A model generated the notes under the pieces. It did not search any database and had not been told where the DNA came from. It was given only the letters and a program-made list of their open reading frames with translations. From an uncultured Alphaproteobacteria bacterium (GTDB lineage Bacteria > Pseudomonadota > Alphaproteobacteria > GCA-2731375), in assembly GCA_951812805.1 (NCBI GenBank), contig CATOSZ010000003.1, forward strand, positions 1,380,557-1,444,556: a DNA stretch of 64,000 bases, given 5' to 3'. A program made the position numbers and the translations under genes. The first letter of the stretch is position 1. The number at the start of each line of letters is the position of its first letter. Positions 43,899-53,943 of this stretch are shown here, piece by piece.

Positions 43899-44393
43899 CT
43901 ATTGGTTCCGAATCACGTCTTGCAGAATGTCTAGCACAACTCCGGTGGCGGCTTCGACCAGAAGGACGTTGTTGTCGACGATGATGCGTTCCGTGCCGCG
44001 GGGTGGCGGGCCCAGGCGGTCGTCCAGGTCATAGGGCAGGTCCCGCTTGGCGAGGCCCGGCGGCAGAGTTCTGCGCTTCGCCAATCCGGGGGGCAGCGAC
44101 TTCCGTGTGGCGAGGCCGGGTGGCAGACCCTTTTTGCCGCCTTTGCCTTTGCCCTTCCCCTTGTGCTTGTGTTTCCGCTTGTGCCCGCGGTCGCTATCGC
44201 CATCGTGCGCCGGATACCCGAAATAGTCCTCGATGACCCGGCGTTCGACCGTCGAAAATACGATATCCAGCACCTCGTCCTGGCTTAGGCTGGAGGACGT
44301 GCCTTGTGCCTGGGCCGGCATCGCCAGCAACCCGCCACAGATCAAGCCGCCGACGACGAGCAGCGGTGCCAAGTGTCTCGAAAACGACGTCAT
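43899..44393 (-). CDS. Secreted CigR-like protein with LPPGLAKR repeats
   Basis: From MTSFSRHLAP the 164-residue protein has a signal peptide (cleavage near PAQA-QGT), a conserved N-domain (LSQDEVLDIVFSTVERRVIEDYFGY), a Lys/Gly/His-rich spacer, three tandem LPPGLA repeats (KGLPPGLATR, KSLPPGLAKR, RTLPPGLAKR) and a C-terminal RcnB/CigR-like strand region (VDNNVLLVEAATGVVLDIL). The repeats are typical of the CigR family of periplasmic proteins. SD AAGGA, 8 nt before this ATG, favours it over upstream starts. Divergent from the kinase gene at 44563. Confidence 0.82.
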   Translation of the reverse strand: MTSFSRHLAPLLVVGGLICGGLLAMPAQAQGTSSSLSQDEVLDIVFSTVERRVIEDYFGYPAHDGDSDRGHKRKHKHKGKGKGKGGKKGLPPGLATRKSLPPGLAKRRTLPPGLAKRDLPYDLDDRLGPPPRGTERIIVDNNVLLVEAATGVVLDILQDVIRNQ

Positions 44394-44562
44394 ATTCGGA
44401 TCCTTCCTCATCCCCAGCTCGACGCCACCATAGCGAACAATGGGCCGGCGGGCTGTAGCCGTCGTCACTATCGCCGACGACGTTAACCATTGTCACACCC
44501 TTGTCAGGCCAAATGGCCGCCGTACCGCCGCCACCCGGCGGGGAGAAGGTATCGGGACGGCT

Positions 44563-46059
44563 ATGAACGCACCCCAGCATCCCATCGACGTTCGCCAGCC
44601 CGATGACGCGCTGGCGCGGCTCGAGTTCGCCTTCAACATCTCGCCGACGCCGATGCTTCTCGTCGACGAGAACGGTCGGATCGTCTTGACCAATCGGCAG
44701 GTCGAGATTCTGTTCGAGTACGACGCGGGAGAGTTGACCGACAAACTGGTCGAAGTGCTGATACCCGAGGACGTGAAGCCCCATCATCCCGATCTGCGCG
44801 AAGCTTTCATGCAGGTCCCGGCGCAACGCTTCATGGGCACCGGCCGGGACCTCTTCGGCGTGACCAAGACCGGCCGCCCGGTGCCGATCGAAATCGGCCT
44901 GCACCCGTTTTCCGTCGACGACGACATGCATGTCCTGGTGGCGGTTCTCGACATCACCGAGCGCAAGGCCGGCGAGCTGAAGATCCGTCGCGCCCTCGAC
45001 GCGGCGTCGAGCGCCATGGTGATGGTCGACGAGGAGGGGCGCATCACACTGGCCAATGCGCTCGCCGATCAGATGTTCGGCTATCCCGCCGGCGGGTTGC
45101 TGGGCGAAGCGATCGAGCAGTTGCTGCCCGAACGCCATCGCTTCCGCCATCCGGTCTATCGGCGGGGTTTCTTCCTCGGCAAGACCTCCCGCAGCATGGG
45201 GGTGGGGCGCAGCCTCTTTGCGTTGCGCCGCGACGGCACGGAGTTTCCGGTCGAGATCGGCCTGACGCCGATCGAGACCAGCGACGGCCACTTCGTCATG
45301 AGCACGATCAACGACGTCACCGAGGCCCGTGCCCAGGAGCGGGAAGCGCGAGCCCGCAACAAGGAACTCTCCCGCCTGAACACCGAGTTGACGCAGTTCG
45401 CCTACAGCGCCTCGCACGATCTCAAGGCGCCGCTGACCTCGATCAGCGGGCTTCTCCGCTTCGCGGGCGAGGACCTGGAGGCCGGTGATCTCGAGGAGGT
45501 CAAGTCCTCGATCCACAAGGCCGGCGATCTAGCGCACCGCCTGTCGTCGCGCATCGAGGACATGCTGACGATCGCGCGCGCGGACCATGTCAAGGACGAC
45601 ACCGAGGTCGTCGATCTCGCCCAGATCGTCGCCGAGGTCTGGTCCGACCTTCCCGATGACGACGGCTCGGGTGAAGTGACCTTGCGGACGGACTTTGTCC
45701 TGGCCAGCGAATTTCGAACCAATCCGACGATGCTGCGCGGGGTTCTGGAGAACCTCATCGGCAACGCTAAAACCTATCGCGATCAAACGCGCGAGGAATG
45801 TTTCGTCGAAGTGACTTGTCGGGAAGATGAGGACTCGATCGTCGTGACCGTCGGTGACAACGGCATTGGCATTCCCGAACGCCATCACGGCGACGTCTTC
45901 AAGATGTTCAAACGCTTCGCCAGCGACCGAAATACCGGCTCGGGATTGGGGCTGGCGTTGGTGAAAAAATACGTCGACCTGCTGGCGGGAACCATCGACT
46001 TCGAAAGTTCGGACGCGGGCACGACATTCCGCGTAACCCTGCCGAACACGCCCGTCTGA
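44563..46059 (+). CDS. Cytoplasmic PAS-PAS sensor histidine kinase
   Basis: 498 residues without membrane segments. Two PAS domains (about 20-140 and 145-265; NISPTPMLLVDENGRIV and ASSAMVMVDEEGRIT), then a coiled coil, HisKA with YSASHDLKAPL (His285) and HATPase with NLIGNAKTY, VGDNGIGIP and GSGLGLALVKKYV. This Bphy/phytochrome-like kinase arrangement normally works with a small Rcp1-type receiver, which is exactly what follows 30 nt downstream. The PAS ligand is unknown. Confidence 0.92.
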   Translation: MNAPQHPIDVRQPDDALARLEFAFNISPTPMLLVDENGRIVLTNRQVEILFEYDAGELTDKLVEVLIPEDVKPHHPDLREAFMQVPAQRFMGTGRDLFGVTKTGRPVPIEIGLHPFSVDDDMHVLVAVLDITERKAGELKIRRALDAASSAMVMVDEEGRITLANALADQMFGYPAGGLLGEAIEQLLPERHRFRHPVYRRGFFLGKTSRSMGVGRSLFALRRDGTEFPVEIGLTPIETSDGHFVMSTINDVTEARAQEREARARNKELSRLNTELTQFAYSASHDLKAPLTSISGLLRFAGEDLEAGDLEEVKSSIHKAGDLAHRLSSRIEDMLTIARADHVKDDTEVVDLAQIVAEVWSDLPDDDGSGEVTLRTDFVLASEFRTNPTMLRGVLENLIGNAKTYRDQTREECFVEVTCREDEDSIVVTVGDNGIGIPERHHGDVFKMFKRFASDRNTGSGLGLALVKKYVDLLAGTIDFESSDAGTTFRVTLPNTPV

Positions 46060-46089
46060 CGACGCGGCGCATACGAGGAGTAGGCCTTC

Positions 46090-46536
46090 ATGACATTTCC
46101 CATCATCGTGGTCGACGACGACGAGGTCGACCGCTATCTGGTCAAGCGCGCGGTGACGAAGTGGGACCGTTCCTGCAAGGTCATCGAAGTGGCCGACGGT
46201 GAGAACATCATCACCATGGTCGAGGATCCCGCCCTATTCCATCGCGAAACCGACGGACAGGGCCAGCCCGCCGTCGTCCTTCTCGACATCAATATGCCGG
46301 GACTGAACGGATTCGATGTCCTGGACGCCATACAACAGCGTTTCGCCGAGGACGAGGAACGGCGTTCCATGGTCGTCGTCATGATGTTCACGTCGTCCGA
46401 CAACGTCCAGGATCAGGAACGCGCCCTGTCCTACGATTTCGTCAAGGACTATATCGTCAAACCCCTGGATGGGGACGATCTAAACCGGATCATTCGCCGC
46501 CATGCGGAGGCGACCACGCCCGAGGCCGTCGGGTAG
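46090..46536 (+). CDS. Single-domain response regulator (Rcp1-like)
   Basis: 148 residues: a receiver domain with the acidic pair VDDDEVD, phospho-acceptor Asp66 in VVLLDINMPGLNG, MMFTSS (switch Thr/Ser) and YIVKPLDGDDL (conserved Lys). No output domain. It receives phosphate from the PAS kinase encoded just upstream (SD GAGGAG before its ATG), and probably acts by protein-protein contact. Confidence 0.93.
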   Translation: MTFPIIVVDDDEVDRYLVKRAVTKWDRSCKVIEVADGENIITMVEDPALFHRETDGQGQPAVVLLDINMPGLNGFDVLDAIQQRFAEDEERRSMVVVMMFTSSDNVQDQERALSYDFVKDYIVKPLDGDDLNRIIRRHAEATTPEAVG

Positions 46537-46544
46537 GGGATTGT

Positions 46545-49500
46545 CTACTCCGCGGCGCGGGCCAGCGGCGCATCGCCACGCCAAACGGCCGTCAGTCGCT
46601 CCCACTCCGCCCGGGCAGCCTCGACGTTCGCCTGCTTGACGTGGCCGAAACCGCGAATCGTCGCCGGCACTTCGGCGATGGCAATGGCGATGACGTGGTT
46701 TTCCATGGTCAAATCGTCCAACAATCCGGCGACGCGCGCTTCGTAGTCCGTGACGAGGGCGCGCTCTTCCCGCCGCTCCGCACTTCGGCCGAAGAGGTCG
46801 AACGGTCCGCCCCGCAGACCCTTCAGTCCGGCGAGCAGGCGTAGCGCGGGGAAGATCCAGGGGCCGAACGTCCGCTTGGCGATGCGCCCGGTCACCGGGT
46901 CGGGACGGGAGAGGAAGGGCGGCGCCAGCAGCAGCTCCAGCCGCTCGACGCCCTCGAAGTTCGCCTCGATCCGGGCCCGGAAGGCGGGATCGGAGTAGAG
47001 CCGGGCGACCTCGTACTCGTCCTTGTAGGCCATCAGCTTGTAGAGATTGCGGGCGACCGTCGTCGCCAGGGGGCCGGCCGCGCCGAGGCTCTCGGCTTCC
47101 CGTGCGCTCACCCGGCGGACCAGCGCCTCGTAGCGGGCGGCATAGGCCTCGTCCTGATAGGCGACCAAATCGGCGCGGCGCGCGGCCAGGATCCCGTCGA
47201 GGCCTTCCGGTACCGGCGCGGGGCCGTCCAGCAGGGCGTCGACGGCGGCGCGGTCTTGCGCGGTGCGCCGGCCCCAGAGAAACGCCTGCTTGTTCATCTC
47301 GATCGCCAGGCCGTTCAATTCGATGGCCCGCAGGATCGCCGCCGCACCGATCGGGATCGCTCCCTTCTGGTAGGCGAAGCCCAGCATGAAGAGGTTGGTG
47401 GCGATCGAATCACCGAGCAGCGCCGTCGCCAGGCGGGTCGCGTCCAACACGTCGAGCCGGTCGGGATCCGCCTCCTCGGCGATGCGGCGGTTGATATCGT
47501 CGGTCGGGAAGGCCAGGTCCGGGTCGAGGGCGAAGTGACCGGTGATCGACGGCTGAGAGTTCACCACGACCCGGGTCCGCGCCGGATCGATGACGGCGAG
47601 CGCCAGCTCACCCCCCGTCACCAGGCTATCGCAGCCGAGCAGCAGGTCCGCCGAGCCGACGCCGAGACGCAGCGCGCCGATCATCCCCTCGTCCCGGGCG
47701 ATCCGCACATGGCTGGTGACGGCCCCGCCTTTTTGCGCCATGCCGAACTGGTCGATGGTGGAGAAGGCCTTGCCCTCCATGTGCGCCGCCATGGTCAGTA
47801 GGGCGGCGATGGTGACGACGCCGGTGCCGCCGATGCCGGTGACCAGCAGGCTGTAGGGCCGGTCCTCCGGCAGGGCGGCCAGCGTCGGCTCCGGCAGCAG
47901 GGACAGCGCGCGTGGCACCTCGCGGCCGCCGCCGTCCTTGCGCGGCGTGGCGCCAATGACGTTGACGAAGCTCGGACAGAAGCCCTCGGCGCAGGAATAG
48001 TCCTTGTTGCAAGAGGACTGGTCGATCATCCGCTTGCGCCCGAGCGGGGTTTCCAACGGCAGCACGGAAAGGCAGTTCGAGGTCTGGGAGCAATCGCCGC
48101 AGCCCTCGCACACCGCCTCGTTGATGAACAGGCGGCGGGGCGGGTCGATCATCGCGCCCCGCTTGCGCCGGCGCCGTTTCTCCGCCGCACAGGTCTGGTC
48201 GTAGATCAGCACGGTGACGCCGGGGATGTCGCGCAGCTCGCGTTGCACCCGGTCCAGCTCGCGGCGGTGTTCGAAGCCGGTGCCGGGGGCGAAGGCGGCA
48301 CCGAGGGGGTACTTGTCCGGCTCGTCCGAGACGACGACGATCCGCTTCACGCCTTCCGCCGCGACCTGGCGGGAGATCGACATGGGCGTCAACTCGCCGT
48401 CCACCGGCTGGCCGCCGGTCATCGCCACCGCGTCGTTGAACAGGATCTTGTAGGTGATGTTCACATTCGCCGCGACACAGGCGCGGATCGCCAGCAGGCC
48501 CGAATGGAAATAGGTCCCGTCGCCCAGGTTCTGGAAGACGTGCTTGTTCTCCGTGAAGGGCGCGTTGCCGATCCAGTTGGCGCCCTCGCCGCCCATGTGG
48601 GTGTGGGCGCCGGTATCGCGGTTCATGTAGGTCGACATGTAGTGGCAGCCGACGCCGCCCTGGGCCTGGCTGCCCTCCGGCACCCGGGTCGAGCTGTTGT
48701 GCGGACAGCCCGAACAGAAATAGGGCATGCGGGCGATCGACATCGCCTCGCGCTTCGCCAGGCGCGCTGCCTTCGCCTCGAGAAATTCGAGGCGGGCGGC
48801 GATCCGCTCGTCGCCGTGAAAATGGGCGATGCGGGGGGCGAGCGCCCGGGCGATCTCCTCCGCGCCGAACTCGCCGCATTCCGGCAACAGCAGGGCGCCC
48901 GTCTCGTCGCGCCGGCCGATGACGCGGGGCCGGCGGCCGTCCGGCAAGTCGTAGAGCGCGTCGCGCACCCGGCTCTCCAGGAAGCGGCGTTTCTCCTCGA
49001 CGACGAAGATCTCCTCCAGCCCGTCGGCGAAGTTGCGCACGGTCTCCCCGTCGAAGGGGAAGGGCATGCCGATCTTCAGGAAGGAAATGCCGATGCCGGC
49101 GGCCTTCGCGTCGTCGAGGCCGAATTCCTTCAGGGCCTGGCGGGTGTCCATCGCCGCTTTGCCGGAGGAGATGATGCCGTAGCGCCGGTCCGGTCCGTCG
49201 ATGATCCGCCGGTTGATCTCGTTCGCCCGCGCGAAGGCCAGCGCGGCGGGCAGCTTGTGGTTCCGCAGGCGCGGTTCCTGCTGCTGCCAGACGTCGCCGG
49301 CACGGATCGAGACGCCGTCGGCGGGAAAATCGAAATTGGGATGGACGATACGCATCCGCTCGGGATCGCAATCGACGGGGGCGGCGGCGTCCACCGTCTC
49401 CGCCATCATCTTGAAGCCGACCCAGGCGCCGGAGAAGCGCGACAGCTCCCACCCCAGCACGCCGTAATCGAGGATCTCCTGCACGCTGGCGGGATAGAGG

Positions 49501-50015
49501 CAGGGCATCAGCAGGTCCGAGAACATGGTCTCGGAGGCGGCCGGCACGTCGGTCGACTTCATCGCCGGATCGTCGCCGACCGCAGCCAGTACGCCGCCAT
49601 GGCGCGAGGTGCCCCCGAGATTGGCATGCCGAATGGCGTCGATCGAGCGATCGAGCCCCGGACCCTTGCCGTACCACATGGCGAAGACGCCGTCGTGGCG
49701 GGCACGGGGGTACATGTTGGCCTGCTGGCTGCCCCAGCATGCCGTTGCGGCCAGATCCTCGTTCACGCCCGGCTGGAAGTGGATCGCGTCGTCCAGAACG
49801 AAGCGTTTCGCGCGCCAGATCTCCTTGTCGACATTGTGCATGGGCGAGCCGCGATAGCCCGAGATGAAGCAGGCGGTATCGAGCCCCCGTGCCACATCGC
49901 GCCGGCGCTGGTTCATCGCCAGGCGCAGTAGCGCCTGCGACCCGGTGAGATACACGACCCCCTGCTCGGCGGCGTATTTGTCGTCGAGGTCGACCGGTTT
50001 CAGGGCAATGTTCAT
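46545..50015 (-). CDS. Indolepyruvate ferredoxin oxidoreductase, fused IorA-IorB type
   Basis: 1156 residues. Oxidatively decarboxylates arylpyruvates (indolepyruvate, phenylpyruvate) to aryl-acetyl-CoA using thiamine diphosphate and ferredoxin. Order: pyrimidine-binding domain (GSQALLRLAMNQRRRD; YRGSPMHNVDKEIW), TPP-binding domain around MGGEGANWIGNAPF and LFNDAVAMTGGQPVDG, a 4Fe-4S ferredoxin-like segment (CEGCGDCSQTSNC, CNKDYSCAEGFCPSF), then the gamma domain (TGIGGTGVVTIAALLTMAA) and a C-terminal DUF6537-like region. Full length, single gene, with no neighbours of the pathway. Confidence 0.95.
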   Translation of the reverse strand: MNIALKPVDLDDKYAAEQGVVYLTGSQALLRLAMNQRRRDVARGLDTACFISGYRGSPMHNVDKEIWRAKRFVLDDAIHFQPGVNEDLAATACWGSQQANMYPRARHDGVFAMWYGKGPGLDRSIDAIRHANLGGTSRHGGVLAAVGDDPAMKSTDVPAASETMFSDLLMPCLYPASVQEILDYGVLGWELSRFSGAWVGFKMMAETVDAAAPVDCDPERMRIVHPNFDFPADGVSIRAGDVWQQQEPRLRNHKLPAALAFARANEINRRIIDGPDRRYGIISSGKAAMDTRQALKEFGLDDAKAAGIGISFLKIGMPFPFDGETVRNFADGLEEIFVVEEKRRFLESRVRDALYDLPDGRRPRVIGRRDETGALLLPECGEFGAEEIARALAPRIAHFHGDERIAARLEFLEAKAARLAKREAMSIARMPYFCSGCPHNSSTRVPEGSQAQGGVGCHYMSTYMNRDTGAHTHMGGEGANWIGNAPFTENKHVFQNLGDGTYFHSGLLAIRACVAANVNITYKILFNDAVAMTGGQPVDGELTPMSISRQVAAEGVKRIVVVSDEPDKYPLGAAFAPGTGFEHRRELDRVQRELRDIPGVTVLIYDQTCAAEKRRRRKRGAMIDPPRRLFINEAVCEGCGDCSQTSNCLSVLPLETPLGRKRMIDQSSCNKDYSCAEGFCPSFVNVIGATPRKDGGGREVPRALSLLPEPTLAALPEDRPYSLLVTGIGGTGVVTIAALLTMAAHMEGKAFSTIDQFGMAQKGGAVTSHVRIARDEGMIGALRLGVGSADLLLGCDSLVTGGELALAVIDPARTRVVVNSQPSITGHFALDPDLAFPTDDINRRIAEEADPDRLDVLDATRLATALLGDSIATNLFMLGFAYQKGAIPIGAAAILRAIELNGLAIEMNKQAFLWGRRTAQDRAAVDALLDGPAPVPEGLDGILAARRADLVAYQDEAYAARYEALVRRVSAREAESLGAAGPLATTVARNLYKLMAYKDEYEVARLYSDPAFRARIEANFEGVERLELLLAPPFLSRPDPVTGRIAKRTFGPWIFPALRLLAGLKGLRGGPFDLFGRSAERREERALVTDYEARVAGLLDDLTMENHVIAIAIAEVPATIRGFGHVKQANVEAARAEWERLTAVWRGDAPLARAAE

Positions 50016-50349
50016 CGGCGGGCTCCGCACGCTTCCGGGAAGGAGGGCCGAGTATAGCGCAGCCGCCGTGTGGGGAGACAGAAAAGACTAAGAATCCGGA
50101 CTATCTCGGATGAGGTCGGACTATTCCGAACAAAGCCTTGTCGGATCAGTAGGTTGGAGGTGATCGGCGGGCCTATCGAGGCCGGAATCGGTTAATCGAA
50201 AATATTTGTCGAAATGGCCGTTCAGAGGCCATGAATCGGCTGGAAACGGATCGAAAAGGCCCATTTTCAGCCCCCTGAATTCGCGCCAAAATCGGCCATT
50301 TCCGGGAGCGTCGATTCGCGGTTGCCAAACCGAGGAACGGCGGCCGGGA
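50016..50349. other. Intergenic region without a recognised gene
   Basis: 334 bp between the oxidoreductase start and the MuF-like remnant. It is less GC-rich than its neighbours and contains several copies of short words such as GGCCATTTTC or GGCCCATTTTC. No open frame with a convincing start was found; it may be the broken edge of a prophage. Confidence 0.4.
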
Positions 50350-50922
50350 CTACGTCCTTTGATCGAGCAGGCGCTGGGCCTGCGCGGCGGGATCGACGAG
50401 TCCGACGTTGTGGGCGAAGCCCGGATCGATGCCGACCGGGATCCGGTGGATCTGTCCGTTGCGCCTGTCGAGCCAATCCCGGGTCCGGTCCCAGCCGTCG
50501 GGTGGGCGATCGGAGACGGCGTGACCGTAGCGCTCGAGATCGTCTTCGCCGAGCTGCTGGACGATGCAACGGCATTTCCAGCCGTTGGGCGGATAGTGGC
50601 TGTGCCAGAAGGGGTCGTCCCAGCGCAGCACGGTGCCATGCCAGGCCATGTGTTCGGGCCGGGTGCGCCTGTCCTGAACGGCGACGTAGCGGAGATAGGA
50701 TAATCGGCCGGCGAGCCGTTCGATCTTTTCCCAGCGGCCATGGGCGTAGGCCATGCGGAGATTGGTGTCGAAGATGATGCGCAGACGATGGGGCGAGCCG
50801 AGTTGGACGATCTGGCTCTCGCCGGTCAGGGGATCGATCATGCGCTCGCGGCCCCACCAGCCCTTGCGGCGCAGAATGGGTTCGAGTTCGCCCTGGAACC
50901 AGTCGTAGGTCTTGCCCTCGGC
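50350..50922 (-). pseudogene. Phage Mu gpF-like head morphogenesis protein, C-terminal part
   Basis: 190 residues open at the 5' side, beginning at the IS21 left tip (50923). The region IIFDTNLRMAYAHGRWEKI followed by YLRYVAVQDRRTRPEHMAWHG and NGWKCRCIVQQL is the characteristic minor-head (Phage_Mu_F) core. The C-terminal IPVGIDPGFAHNVG is also typical. The portal-side N-terminus is missing. It shows that a prophage or GTA-like head module once lay here. Confidence 0.85.
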
Positions 50923-51267
50923 TGTCAATCAGCATTTAATTCTGACCCCCTATCGGCGTGCAAAATTGACCCCCCCCCTTGCTTCGACGGAGGTTGTCCC
51001 GGTAGTCCACGGGAGGGCCCCGCGCGGCTTCGTGTAGCGCTTTGCGTTACGCGGAGCGAAGCCGCGTGGGAGGGGCCTGTGGGCCCACCGGGACAACCGG
51101 GCCGGCGGCGGAACGTGGGGATCAGGTGGGGTTCTTGAAGTGGCAATGAGCTTTTGAAGTAGTGTCCAGACTGTTCTGCAAGTTTGTCATGGCTGCCGAT
51201 GAGGGCCACCGGCATGCCTGGCGCGGAGATTTCGATTGCTCGGAGCGCCAGGCATGCCGAGCCGCCG

Positions 51268-51396
51268 TCAGGCGGCTTTCTGGATGCGTTCGCTTTTGCT
51301 CTCCTTGAGATGGATCATGTTGAGCTAGCGGTTGGCATCCAGCCAGTCCTCATGGATTTCGATCGCGAGAGCCCGGACCAGCCGGAGGCAGCTCAT
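51268..51396 (-). pseudogene. Fossil IS256-type transposase C-terminus inside IS21 (copy 2)
   Basis: Same sequence as 18209-18337, with the in-frame TAG at the position of the conserved Tyr. Its presence in every IS21 copy shows it was captured before the element spread. Confidence 0.65.
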
Positions 51397-51553
51397 CCAC
51401 CCCATCGGCCCGGACTTGTGCCCCAGCTACGAAACCCCTTTTGCAGAACAATCTGTACAGGACCCGTTTTGATTTGCCCGCCTTTGCGATGAAAGCCCCC
51501 AGGCTGATTGGCTCCATATAGCGGATCAGCCTGGGGCTTTGCTTACAGGGCGG

Positions 51554-52285
51554 CTACTTTTGTCGTCGCTGTTTGCTTTGTGCGAAGCGGTAAGACATGT
51601 TGCCTGTTTCGATGATTGCGCAGTGATGCGTTACACGATCCAGCAACGCGGTTGTCATTTTTGCATCTCCGAAGACGGAGACCCATTCCCCGAACTCCAG
51701 ATTGGTGGTGATGATGACGCTGGTCTTCTCATAGAGTTTGCTGATCAGGTGGAACAAGAGCGCACCGCCGGATTTGGGGAATGGGATATAGCCCAGTTCG
51801 TCGATGATGACGCAATCCATGGCCGTCAGTTGCCGGATGATCTTGCCGGCGTTGCCTTCGGCCTGTTCCTTGATCAGCGCATTGATCAGATCGACGGCGT
51901 TGAAGAAACGGACCTTCTTTCCCTGATTGATCAACAGCGTCCCCAGAGCAATGGCGATGTGGGTTTTGCCCGTACCGGTTCCGCCCACCAGAATGAGGTT
52001 GTGGGCCTCCTGGGTGAACTGCCCTGAGCAGAAGGGGTCGATTTGCGCTTGGGTGACGGCGGCTAGGCCGTAATCGAAAGTGGCGAAGTCCTTATGGTGG
52101 GGGAACTTCGAGGCCCGCATTTGGTGCTGGATAGAGCGCACCCGGCGCTCTACAGTCTCGGCGTCGATCAGTTGCTTTATCGCAGTGGTCAGACTTGGCG
52201 GCTTGCGCGCGGCCAGCAAAGCTTCGGCGCAAGCCGCCATTCCATACAGCCTCAGGGCGATCAGTTGGTCTATCAAAGCTTTCAT
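51554..52285 (-). CDS. istB: IS21 helper ATPase IstB (copy 2)
   Basis: 243-residue AAA+ ATPase with Walker [10 protein letters not shown] and Walker B VIIDELGY, identical in translation to the other two copies. The ATG overlaps the istA stop (ATGA). Confidence 0.95.
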   Translation of the reverse strand: MKALIDQLIALRLYGMAACAEALLAARKPPSLTTAIKQLIDAETVERRVRSIQHQMRASKFPHHKDFATFDYGLAAVTQAQIDPFCSGQFTQEAHNLILVGGTGTGKTHIAIALGTLLINQGKKVRFFNAVDLINALIKEQAEGNAGKIIRQLTAMDCVIIDELGYIPFPKSGGALLFHLISKLYEKTSVIITTNLEFGEWVSVFGDAKMTTALLDRVTHHCAIIETGNMSYRFAQSKQRRQK

Positions 52286-53781
52286 GCGACGGCCTCCCCG
52301 GCAACGCACAGCGTCTCATAGCGCTTGCAGTCCGCTTCGGGCCGCAAGGTCAGTTGCGGATAGGCGTGGCTCTCGCCCCATGGCGCGATGACCGGCTCCA
52401 CCAGTTGGTTGATCAGATTGATGATGGCCGGAAGGCGCAGCGTGTTCTGCTCCACGGCCAGTTCACAGGCTATCTCGACCACCTCGATCCCGTGATCCTG
52501 GGCCAGCAGGAGCAGATCGACAAACTCCCGGTCCCCGCCTTTGCCGGCCATGTAATGCGCCCTGACCCGGTGCATCGCCTCAGGCAATTGCCAACCCACA
52601 AAGGGCGCGCCATCTCTCAGCGCGCCGGGCTTGCGGTCGAGTAGGGGCAGGTAATGCCAGGGCTCGAAATAGCTGGCGTTGCGGGTAAAGCGGCGCTTGT
52701 GCTCGGCAATCACATTCTGCCCTGACACAACCACGATCCGGTCCGCATAGGCGCGCAGAGAGACAAGCTCCCCGGCGAACCGGGAGGGGACGCTATAGCG
52801 ATTGGTGGCATATTGGACCAGACAGGTAGAGCGGACACGAGCGGCCTTCTCAACATAGCCGTCAAAAGCCCGGCCCAGGGGACGCAGTTCGGCGCACTCG
52901 TCTGCGAACACGTCCGAGATCTTGCGATCCGATTGTTCGGGGTGGGCGCGATTCGCCAATTCCTCGCAGCGCAGACGCAACCAGCCGTTCAGCGCATCCA
53001 GATCGTCAAAGGCGGGCTTGGGCGCAAACAGCTGTCCCCGCAGGAACCCAACCTGGTTCTCAATCTGACCCTTCTCCCACCCCGCCGCGGGTGTGCAAGC
53101 AACCGGTTCCATCACATAGTGGTTCATCAACGCCAGAAAGCGCGGATGGAACACACGGTCCTTAGAGCGCGAAACATAGGTTACCATCGTCTTGGGGTTG
53201 TCGATGATCACCCGGCGCGGTACGCCGCCATAGAAAGACATCGCCCGTGCAAAGGCGTCCAGCACCATCTCCTGAGATTCGCTGGGATAGGCAACAACAA
53301 AGGGCTTGCGGCTATGACATAGGCGGAAGTGGGCAACCTTTACCTTCTGCTCGACACCGCCCAGGACAGCGTATTCCGTGCTCCAGTCAAACTGGAGCGC
53401 GTCACCTGCCGTAAAGTGCAACGGAATGAACGCATCCCCCGATCCGGCGCCAGAACGCTTCAGGTCGCGGACAAACCTCTGAACCGTCGAGTAGGATCCG
53501 CTATAGCCTTCCGACACAAGCTGCTCATAAAGCTTCTTGGCCGTCCGGCGCTCACGGCGCGGGCGCCCCAGGTCCTGCTCAAAGAGCGCCCGAAGCCGGC
53601 TGGCGAAGCCATCGCTAAGCTTACGCCGGACGGGTGAAACGCGCCGCTGATAGCTCGGTGGATCGCCGTCCTTCAGATACTTCTTAATCGTGTTCCGCGA
53701 CAAACCAGTCTGACGAGATACAGATCGGATACTCCGACCCTCCCGTAATATCCAACGTCGGATCTTCAATACGCTTTCCAT
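52282..53781 (-). CDS. istA: IS21 transposase IstA (copy 2)
   Basis: 499-residue DDE transposase ([25 protein letters not shown]) with N-terminal helix-turn-helix, identical in translation to the other copies. In this copy both element ends are present, so it should be able to transpose. Confidence 0.95.
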   Translation of the reverse strand: MESVLKIRRWILREGRSIRSVSRQTGLSRNTIKKYLKDGDPPSYQRRVSPVRRKLSDGFASRLRALFEQDLGRPRRERRTAKKLYEQLVSEGYSGSYSTVQRFVRDLKRSGAGSGDAFIPLHFTAGDALQFDWSTEYAVLGGVEQKVKVAHFRLCHSRKPFVVAYPSESQEMVLDAFARAMSFYGGVPRRVIIDNPKTMVTYVSRSKDRVFHPRFLALMNHYVMEPVACTPAAGWEKGQIENQVGFLRGQLFAPKPAFDDLDALNGWLRLRCEELANRAHPEQSDRKISDVFADECAELRPLGRAFDGYVEKAARVRSTCLVQYATNRYSVPSRFAGELVSLRAYADRIVVVSGQNVIAEHKRRFTRNASYFEPWHYLPLLDRKPGALRDGAPFVGWQLPEAMHRVRAHYMAGKGGDREFVDLLLLAQDHGIEVVEIACELAVEQNTLRLPAIINLINQLVEPVIAPWGESHAYPQLTLRPEADCKRYETLCVAGEAVA

Positions 53782-53943
53782 CAATACCACCTGCTCTTTC
53801 CTCCGCACTGTTCCGTGCGGATGCTAGCGTTCCAGGTGGGTCAATTCTTACCGCTCATAACCCACCAAAGTGGGTCAGTTTTGCATGCCGATTCACACCC
53901 CGGACCAAGCCAGCAAGATCCGATAAGGAGAAGAAATCGACCC

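Larger units (their letters stand above)
50923..53897 (-). mobile_element. IS21-family element, copy 2, complete (2975 bp)
   Basis: Tips TGTCAATCAGCAT (50923) and, reversed, TGTGAATCGGCAT (53897), with the internal TGACCC boxes. Flanks CCCTCGGC and CCCCGGAC show no duplication. Together with copy 3 it brackets 53898-56627 in inverted orientation, istA ends facing inward. Confidence 0.95.
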
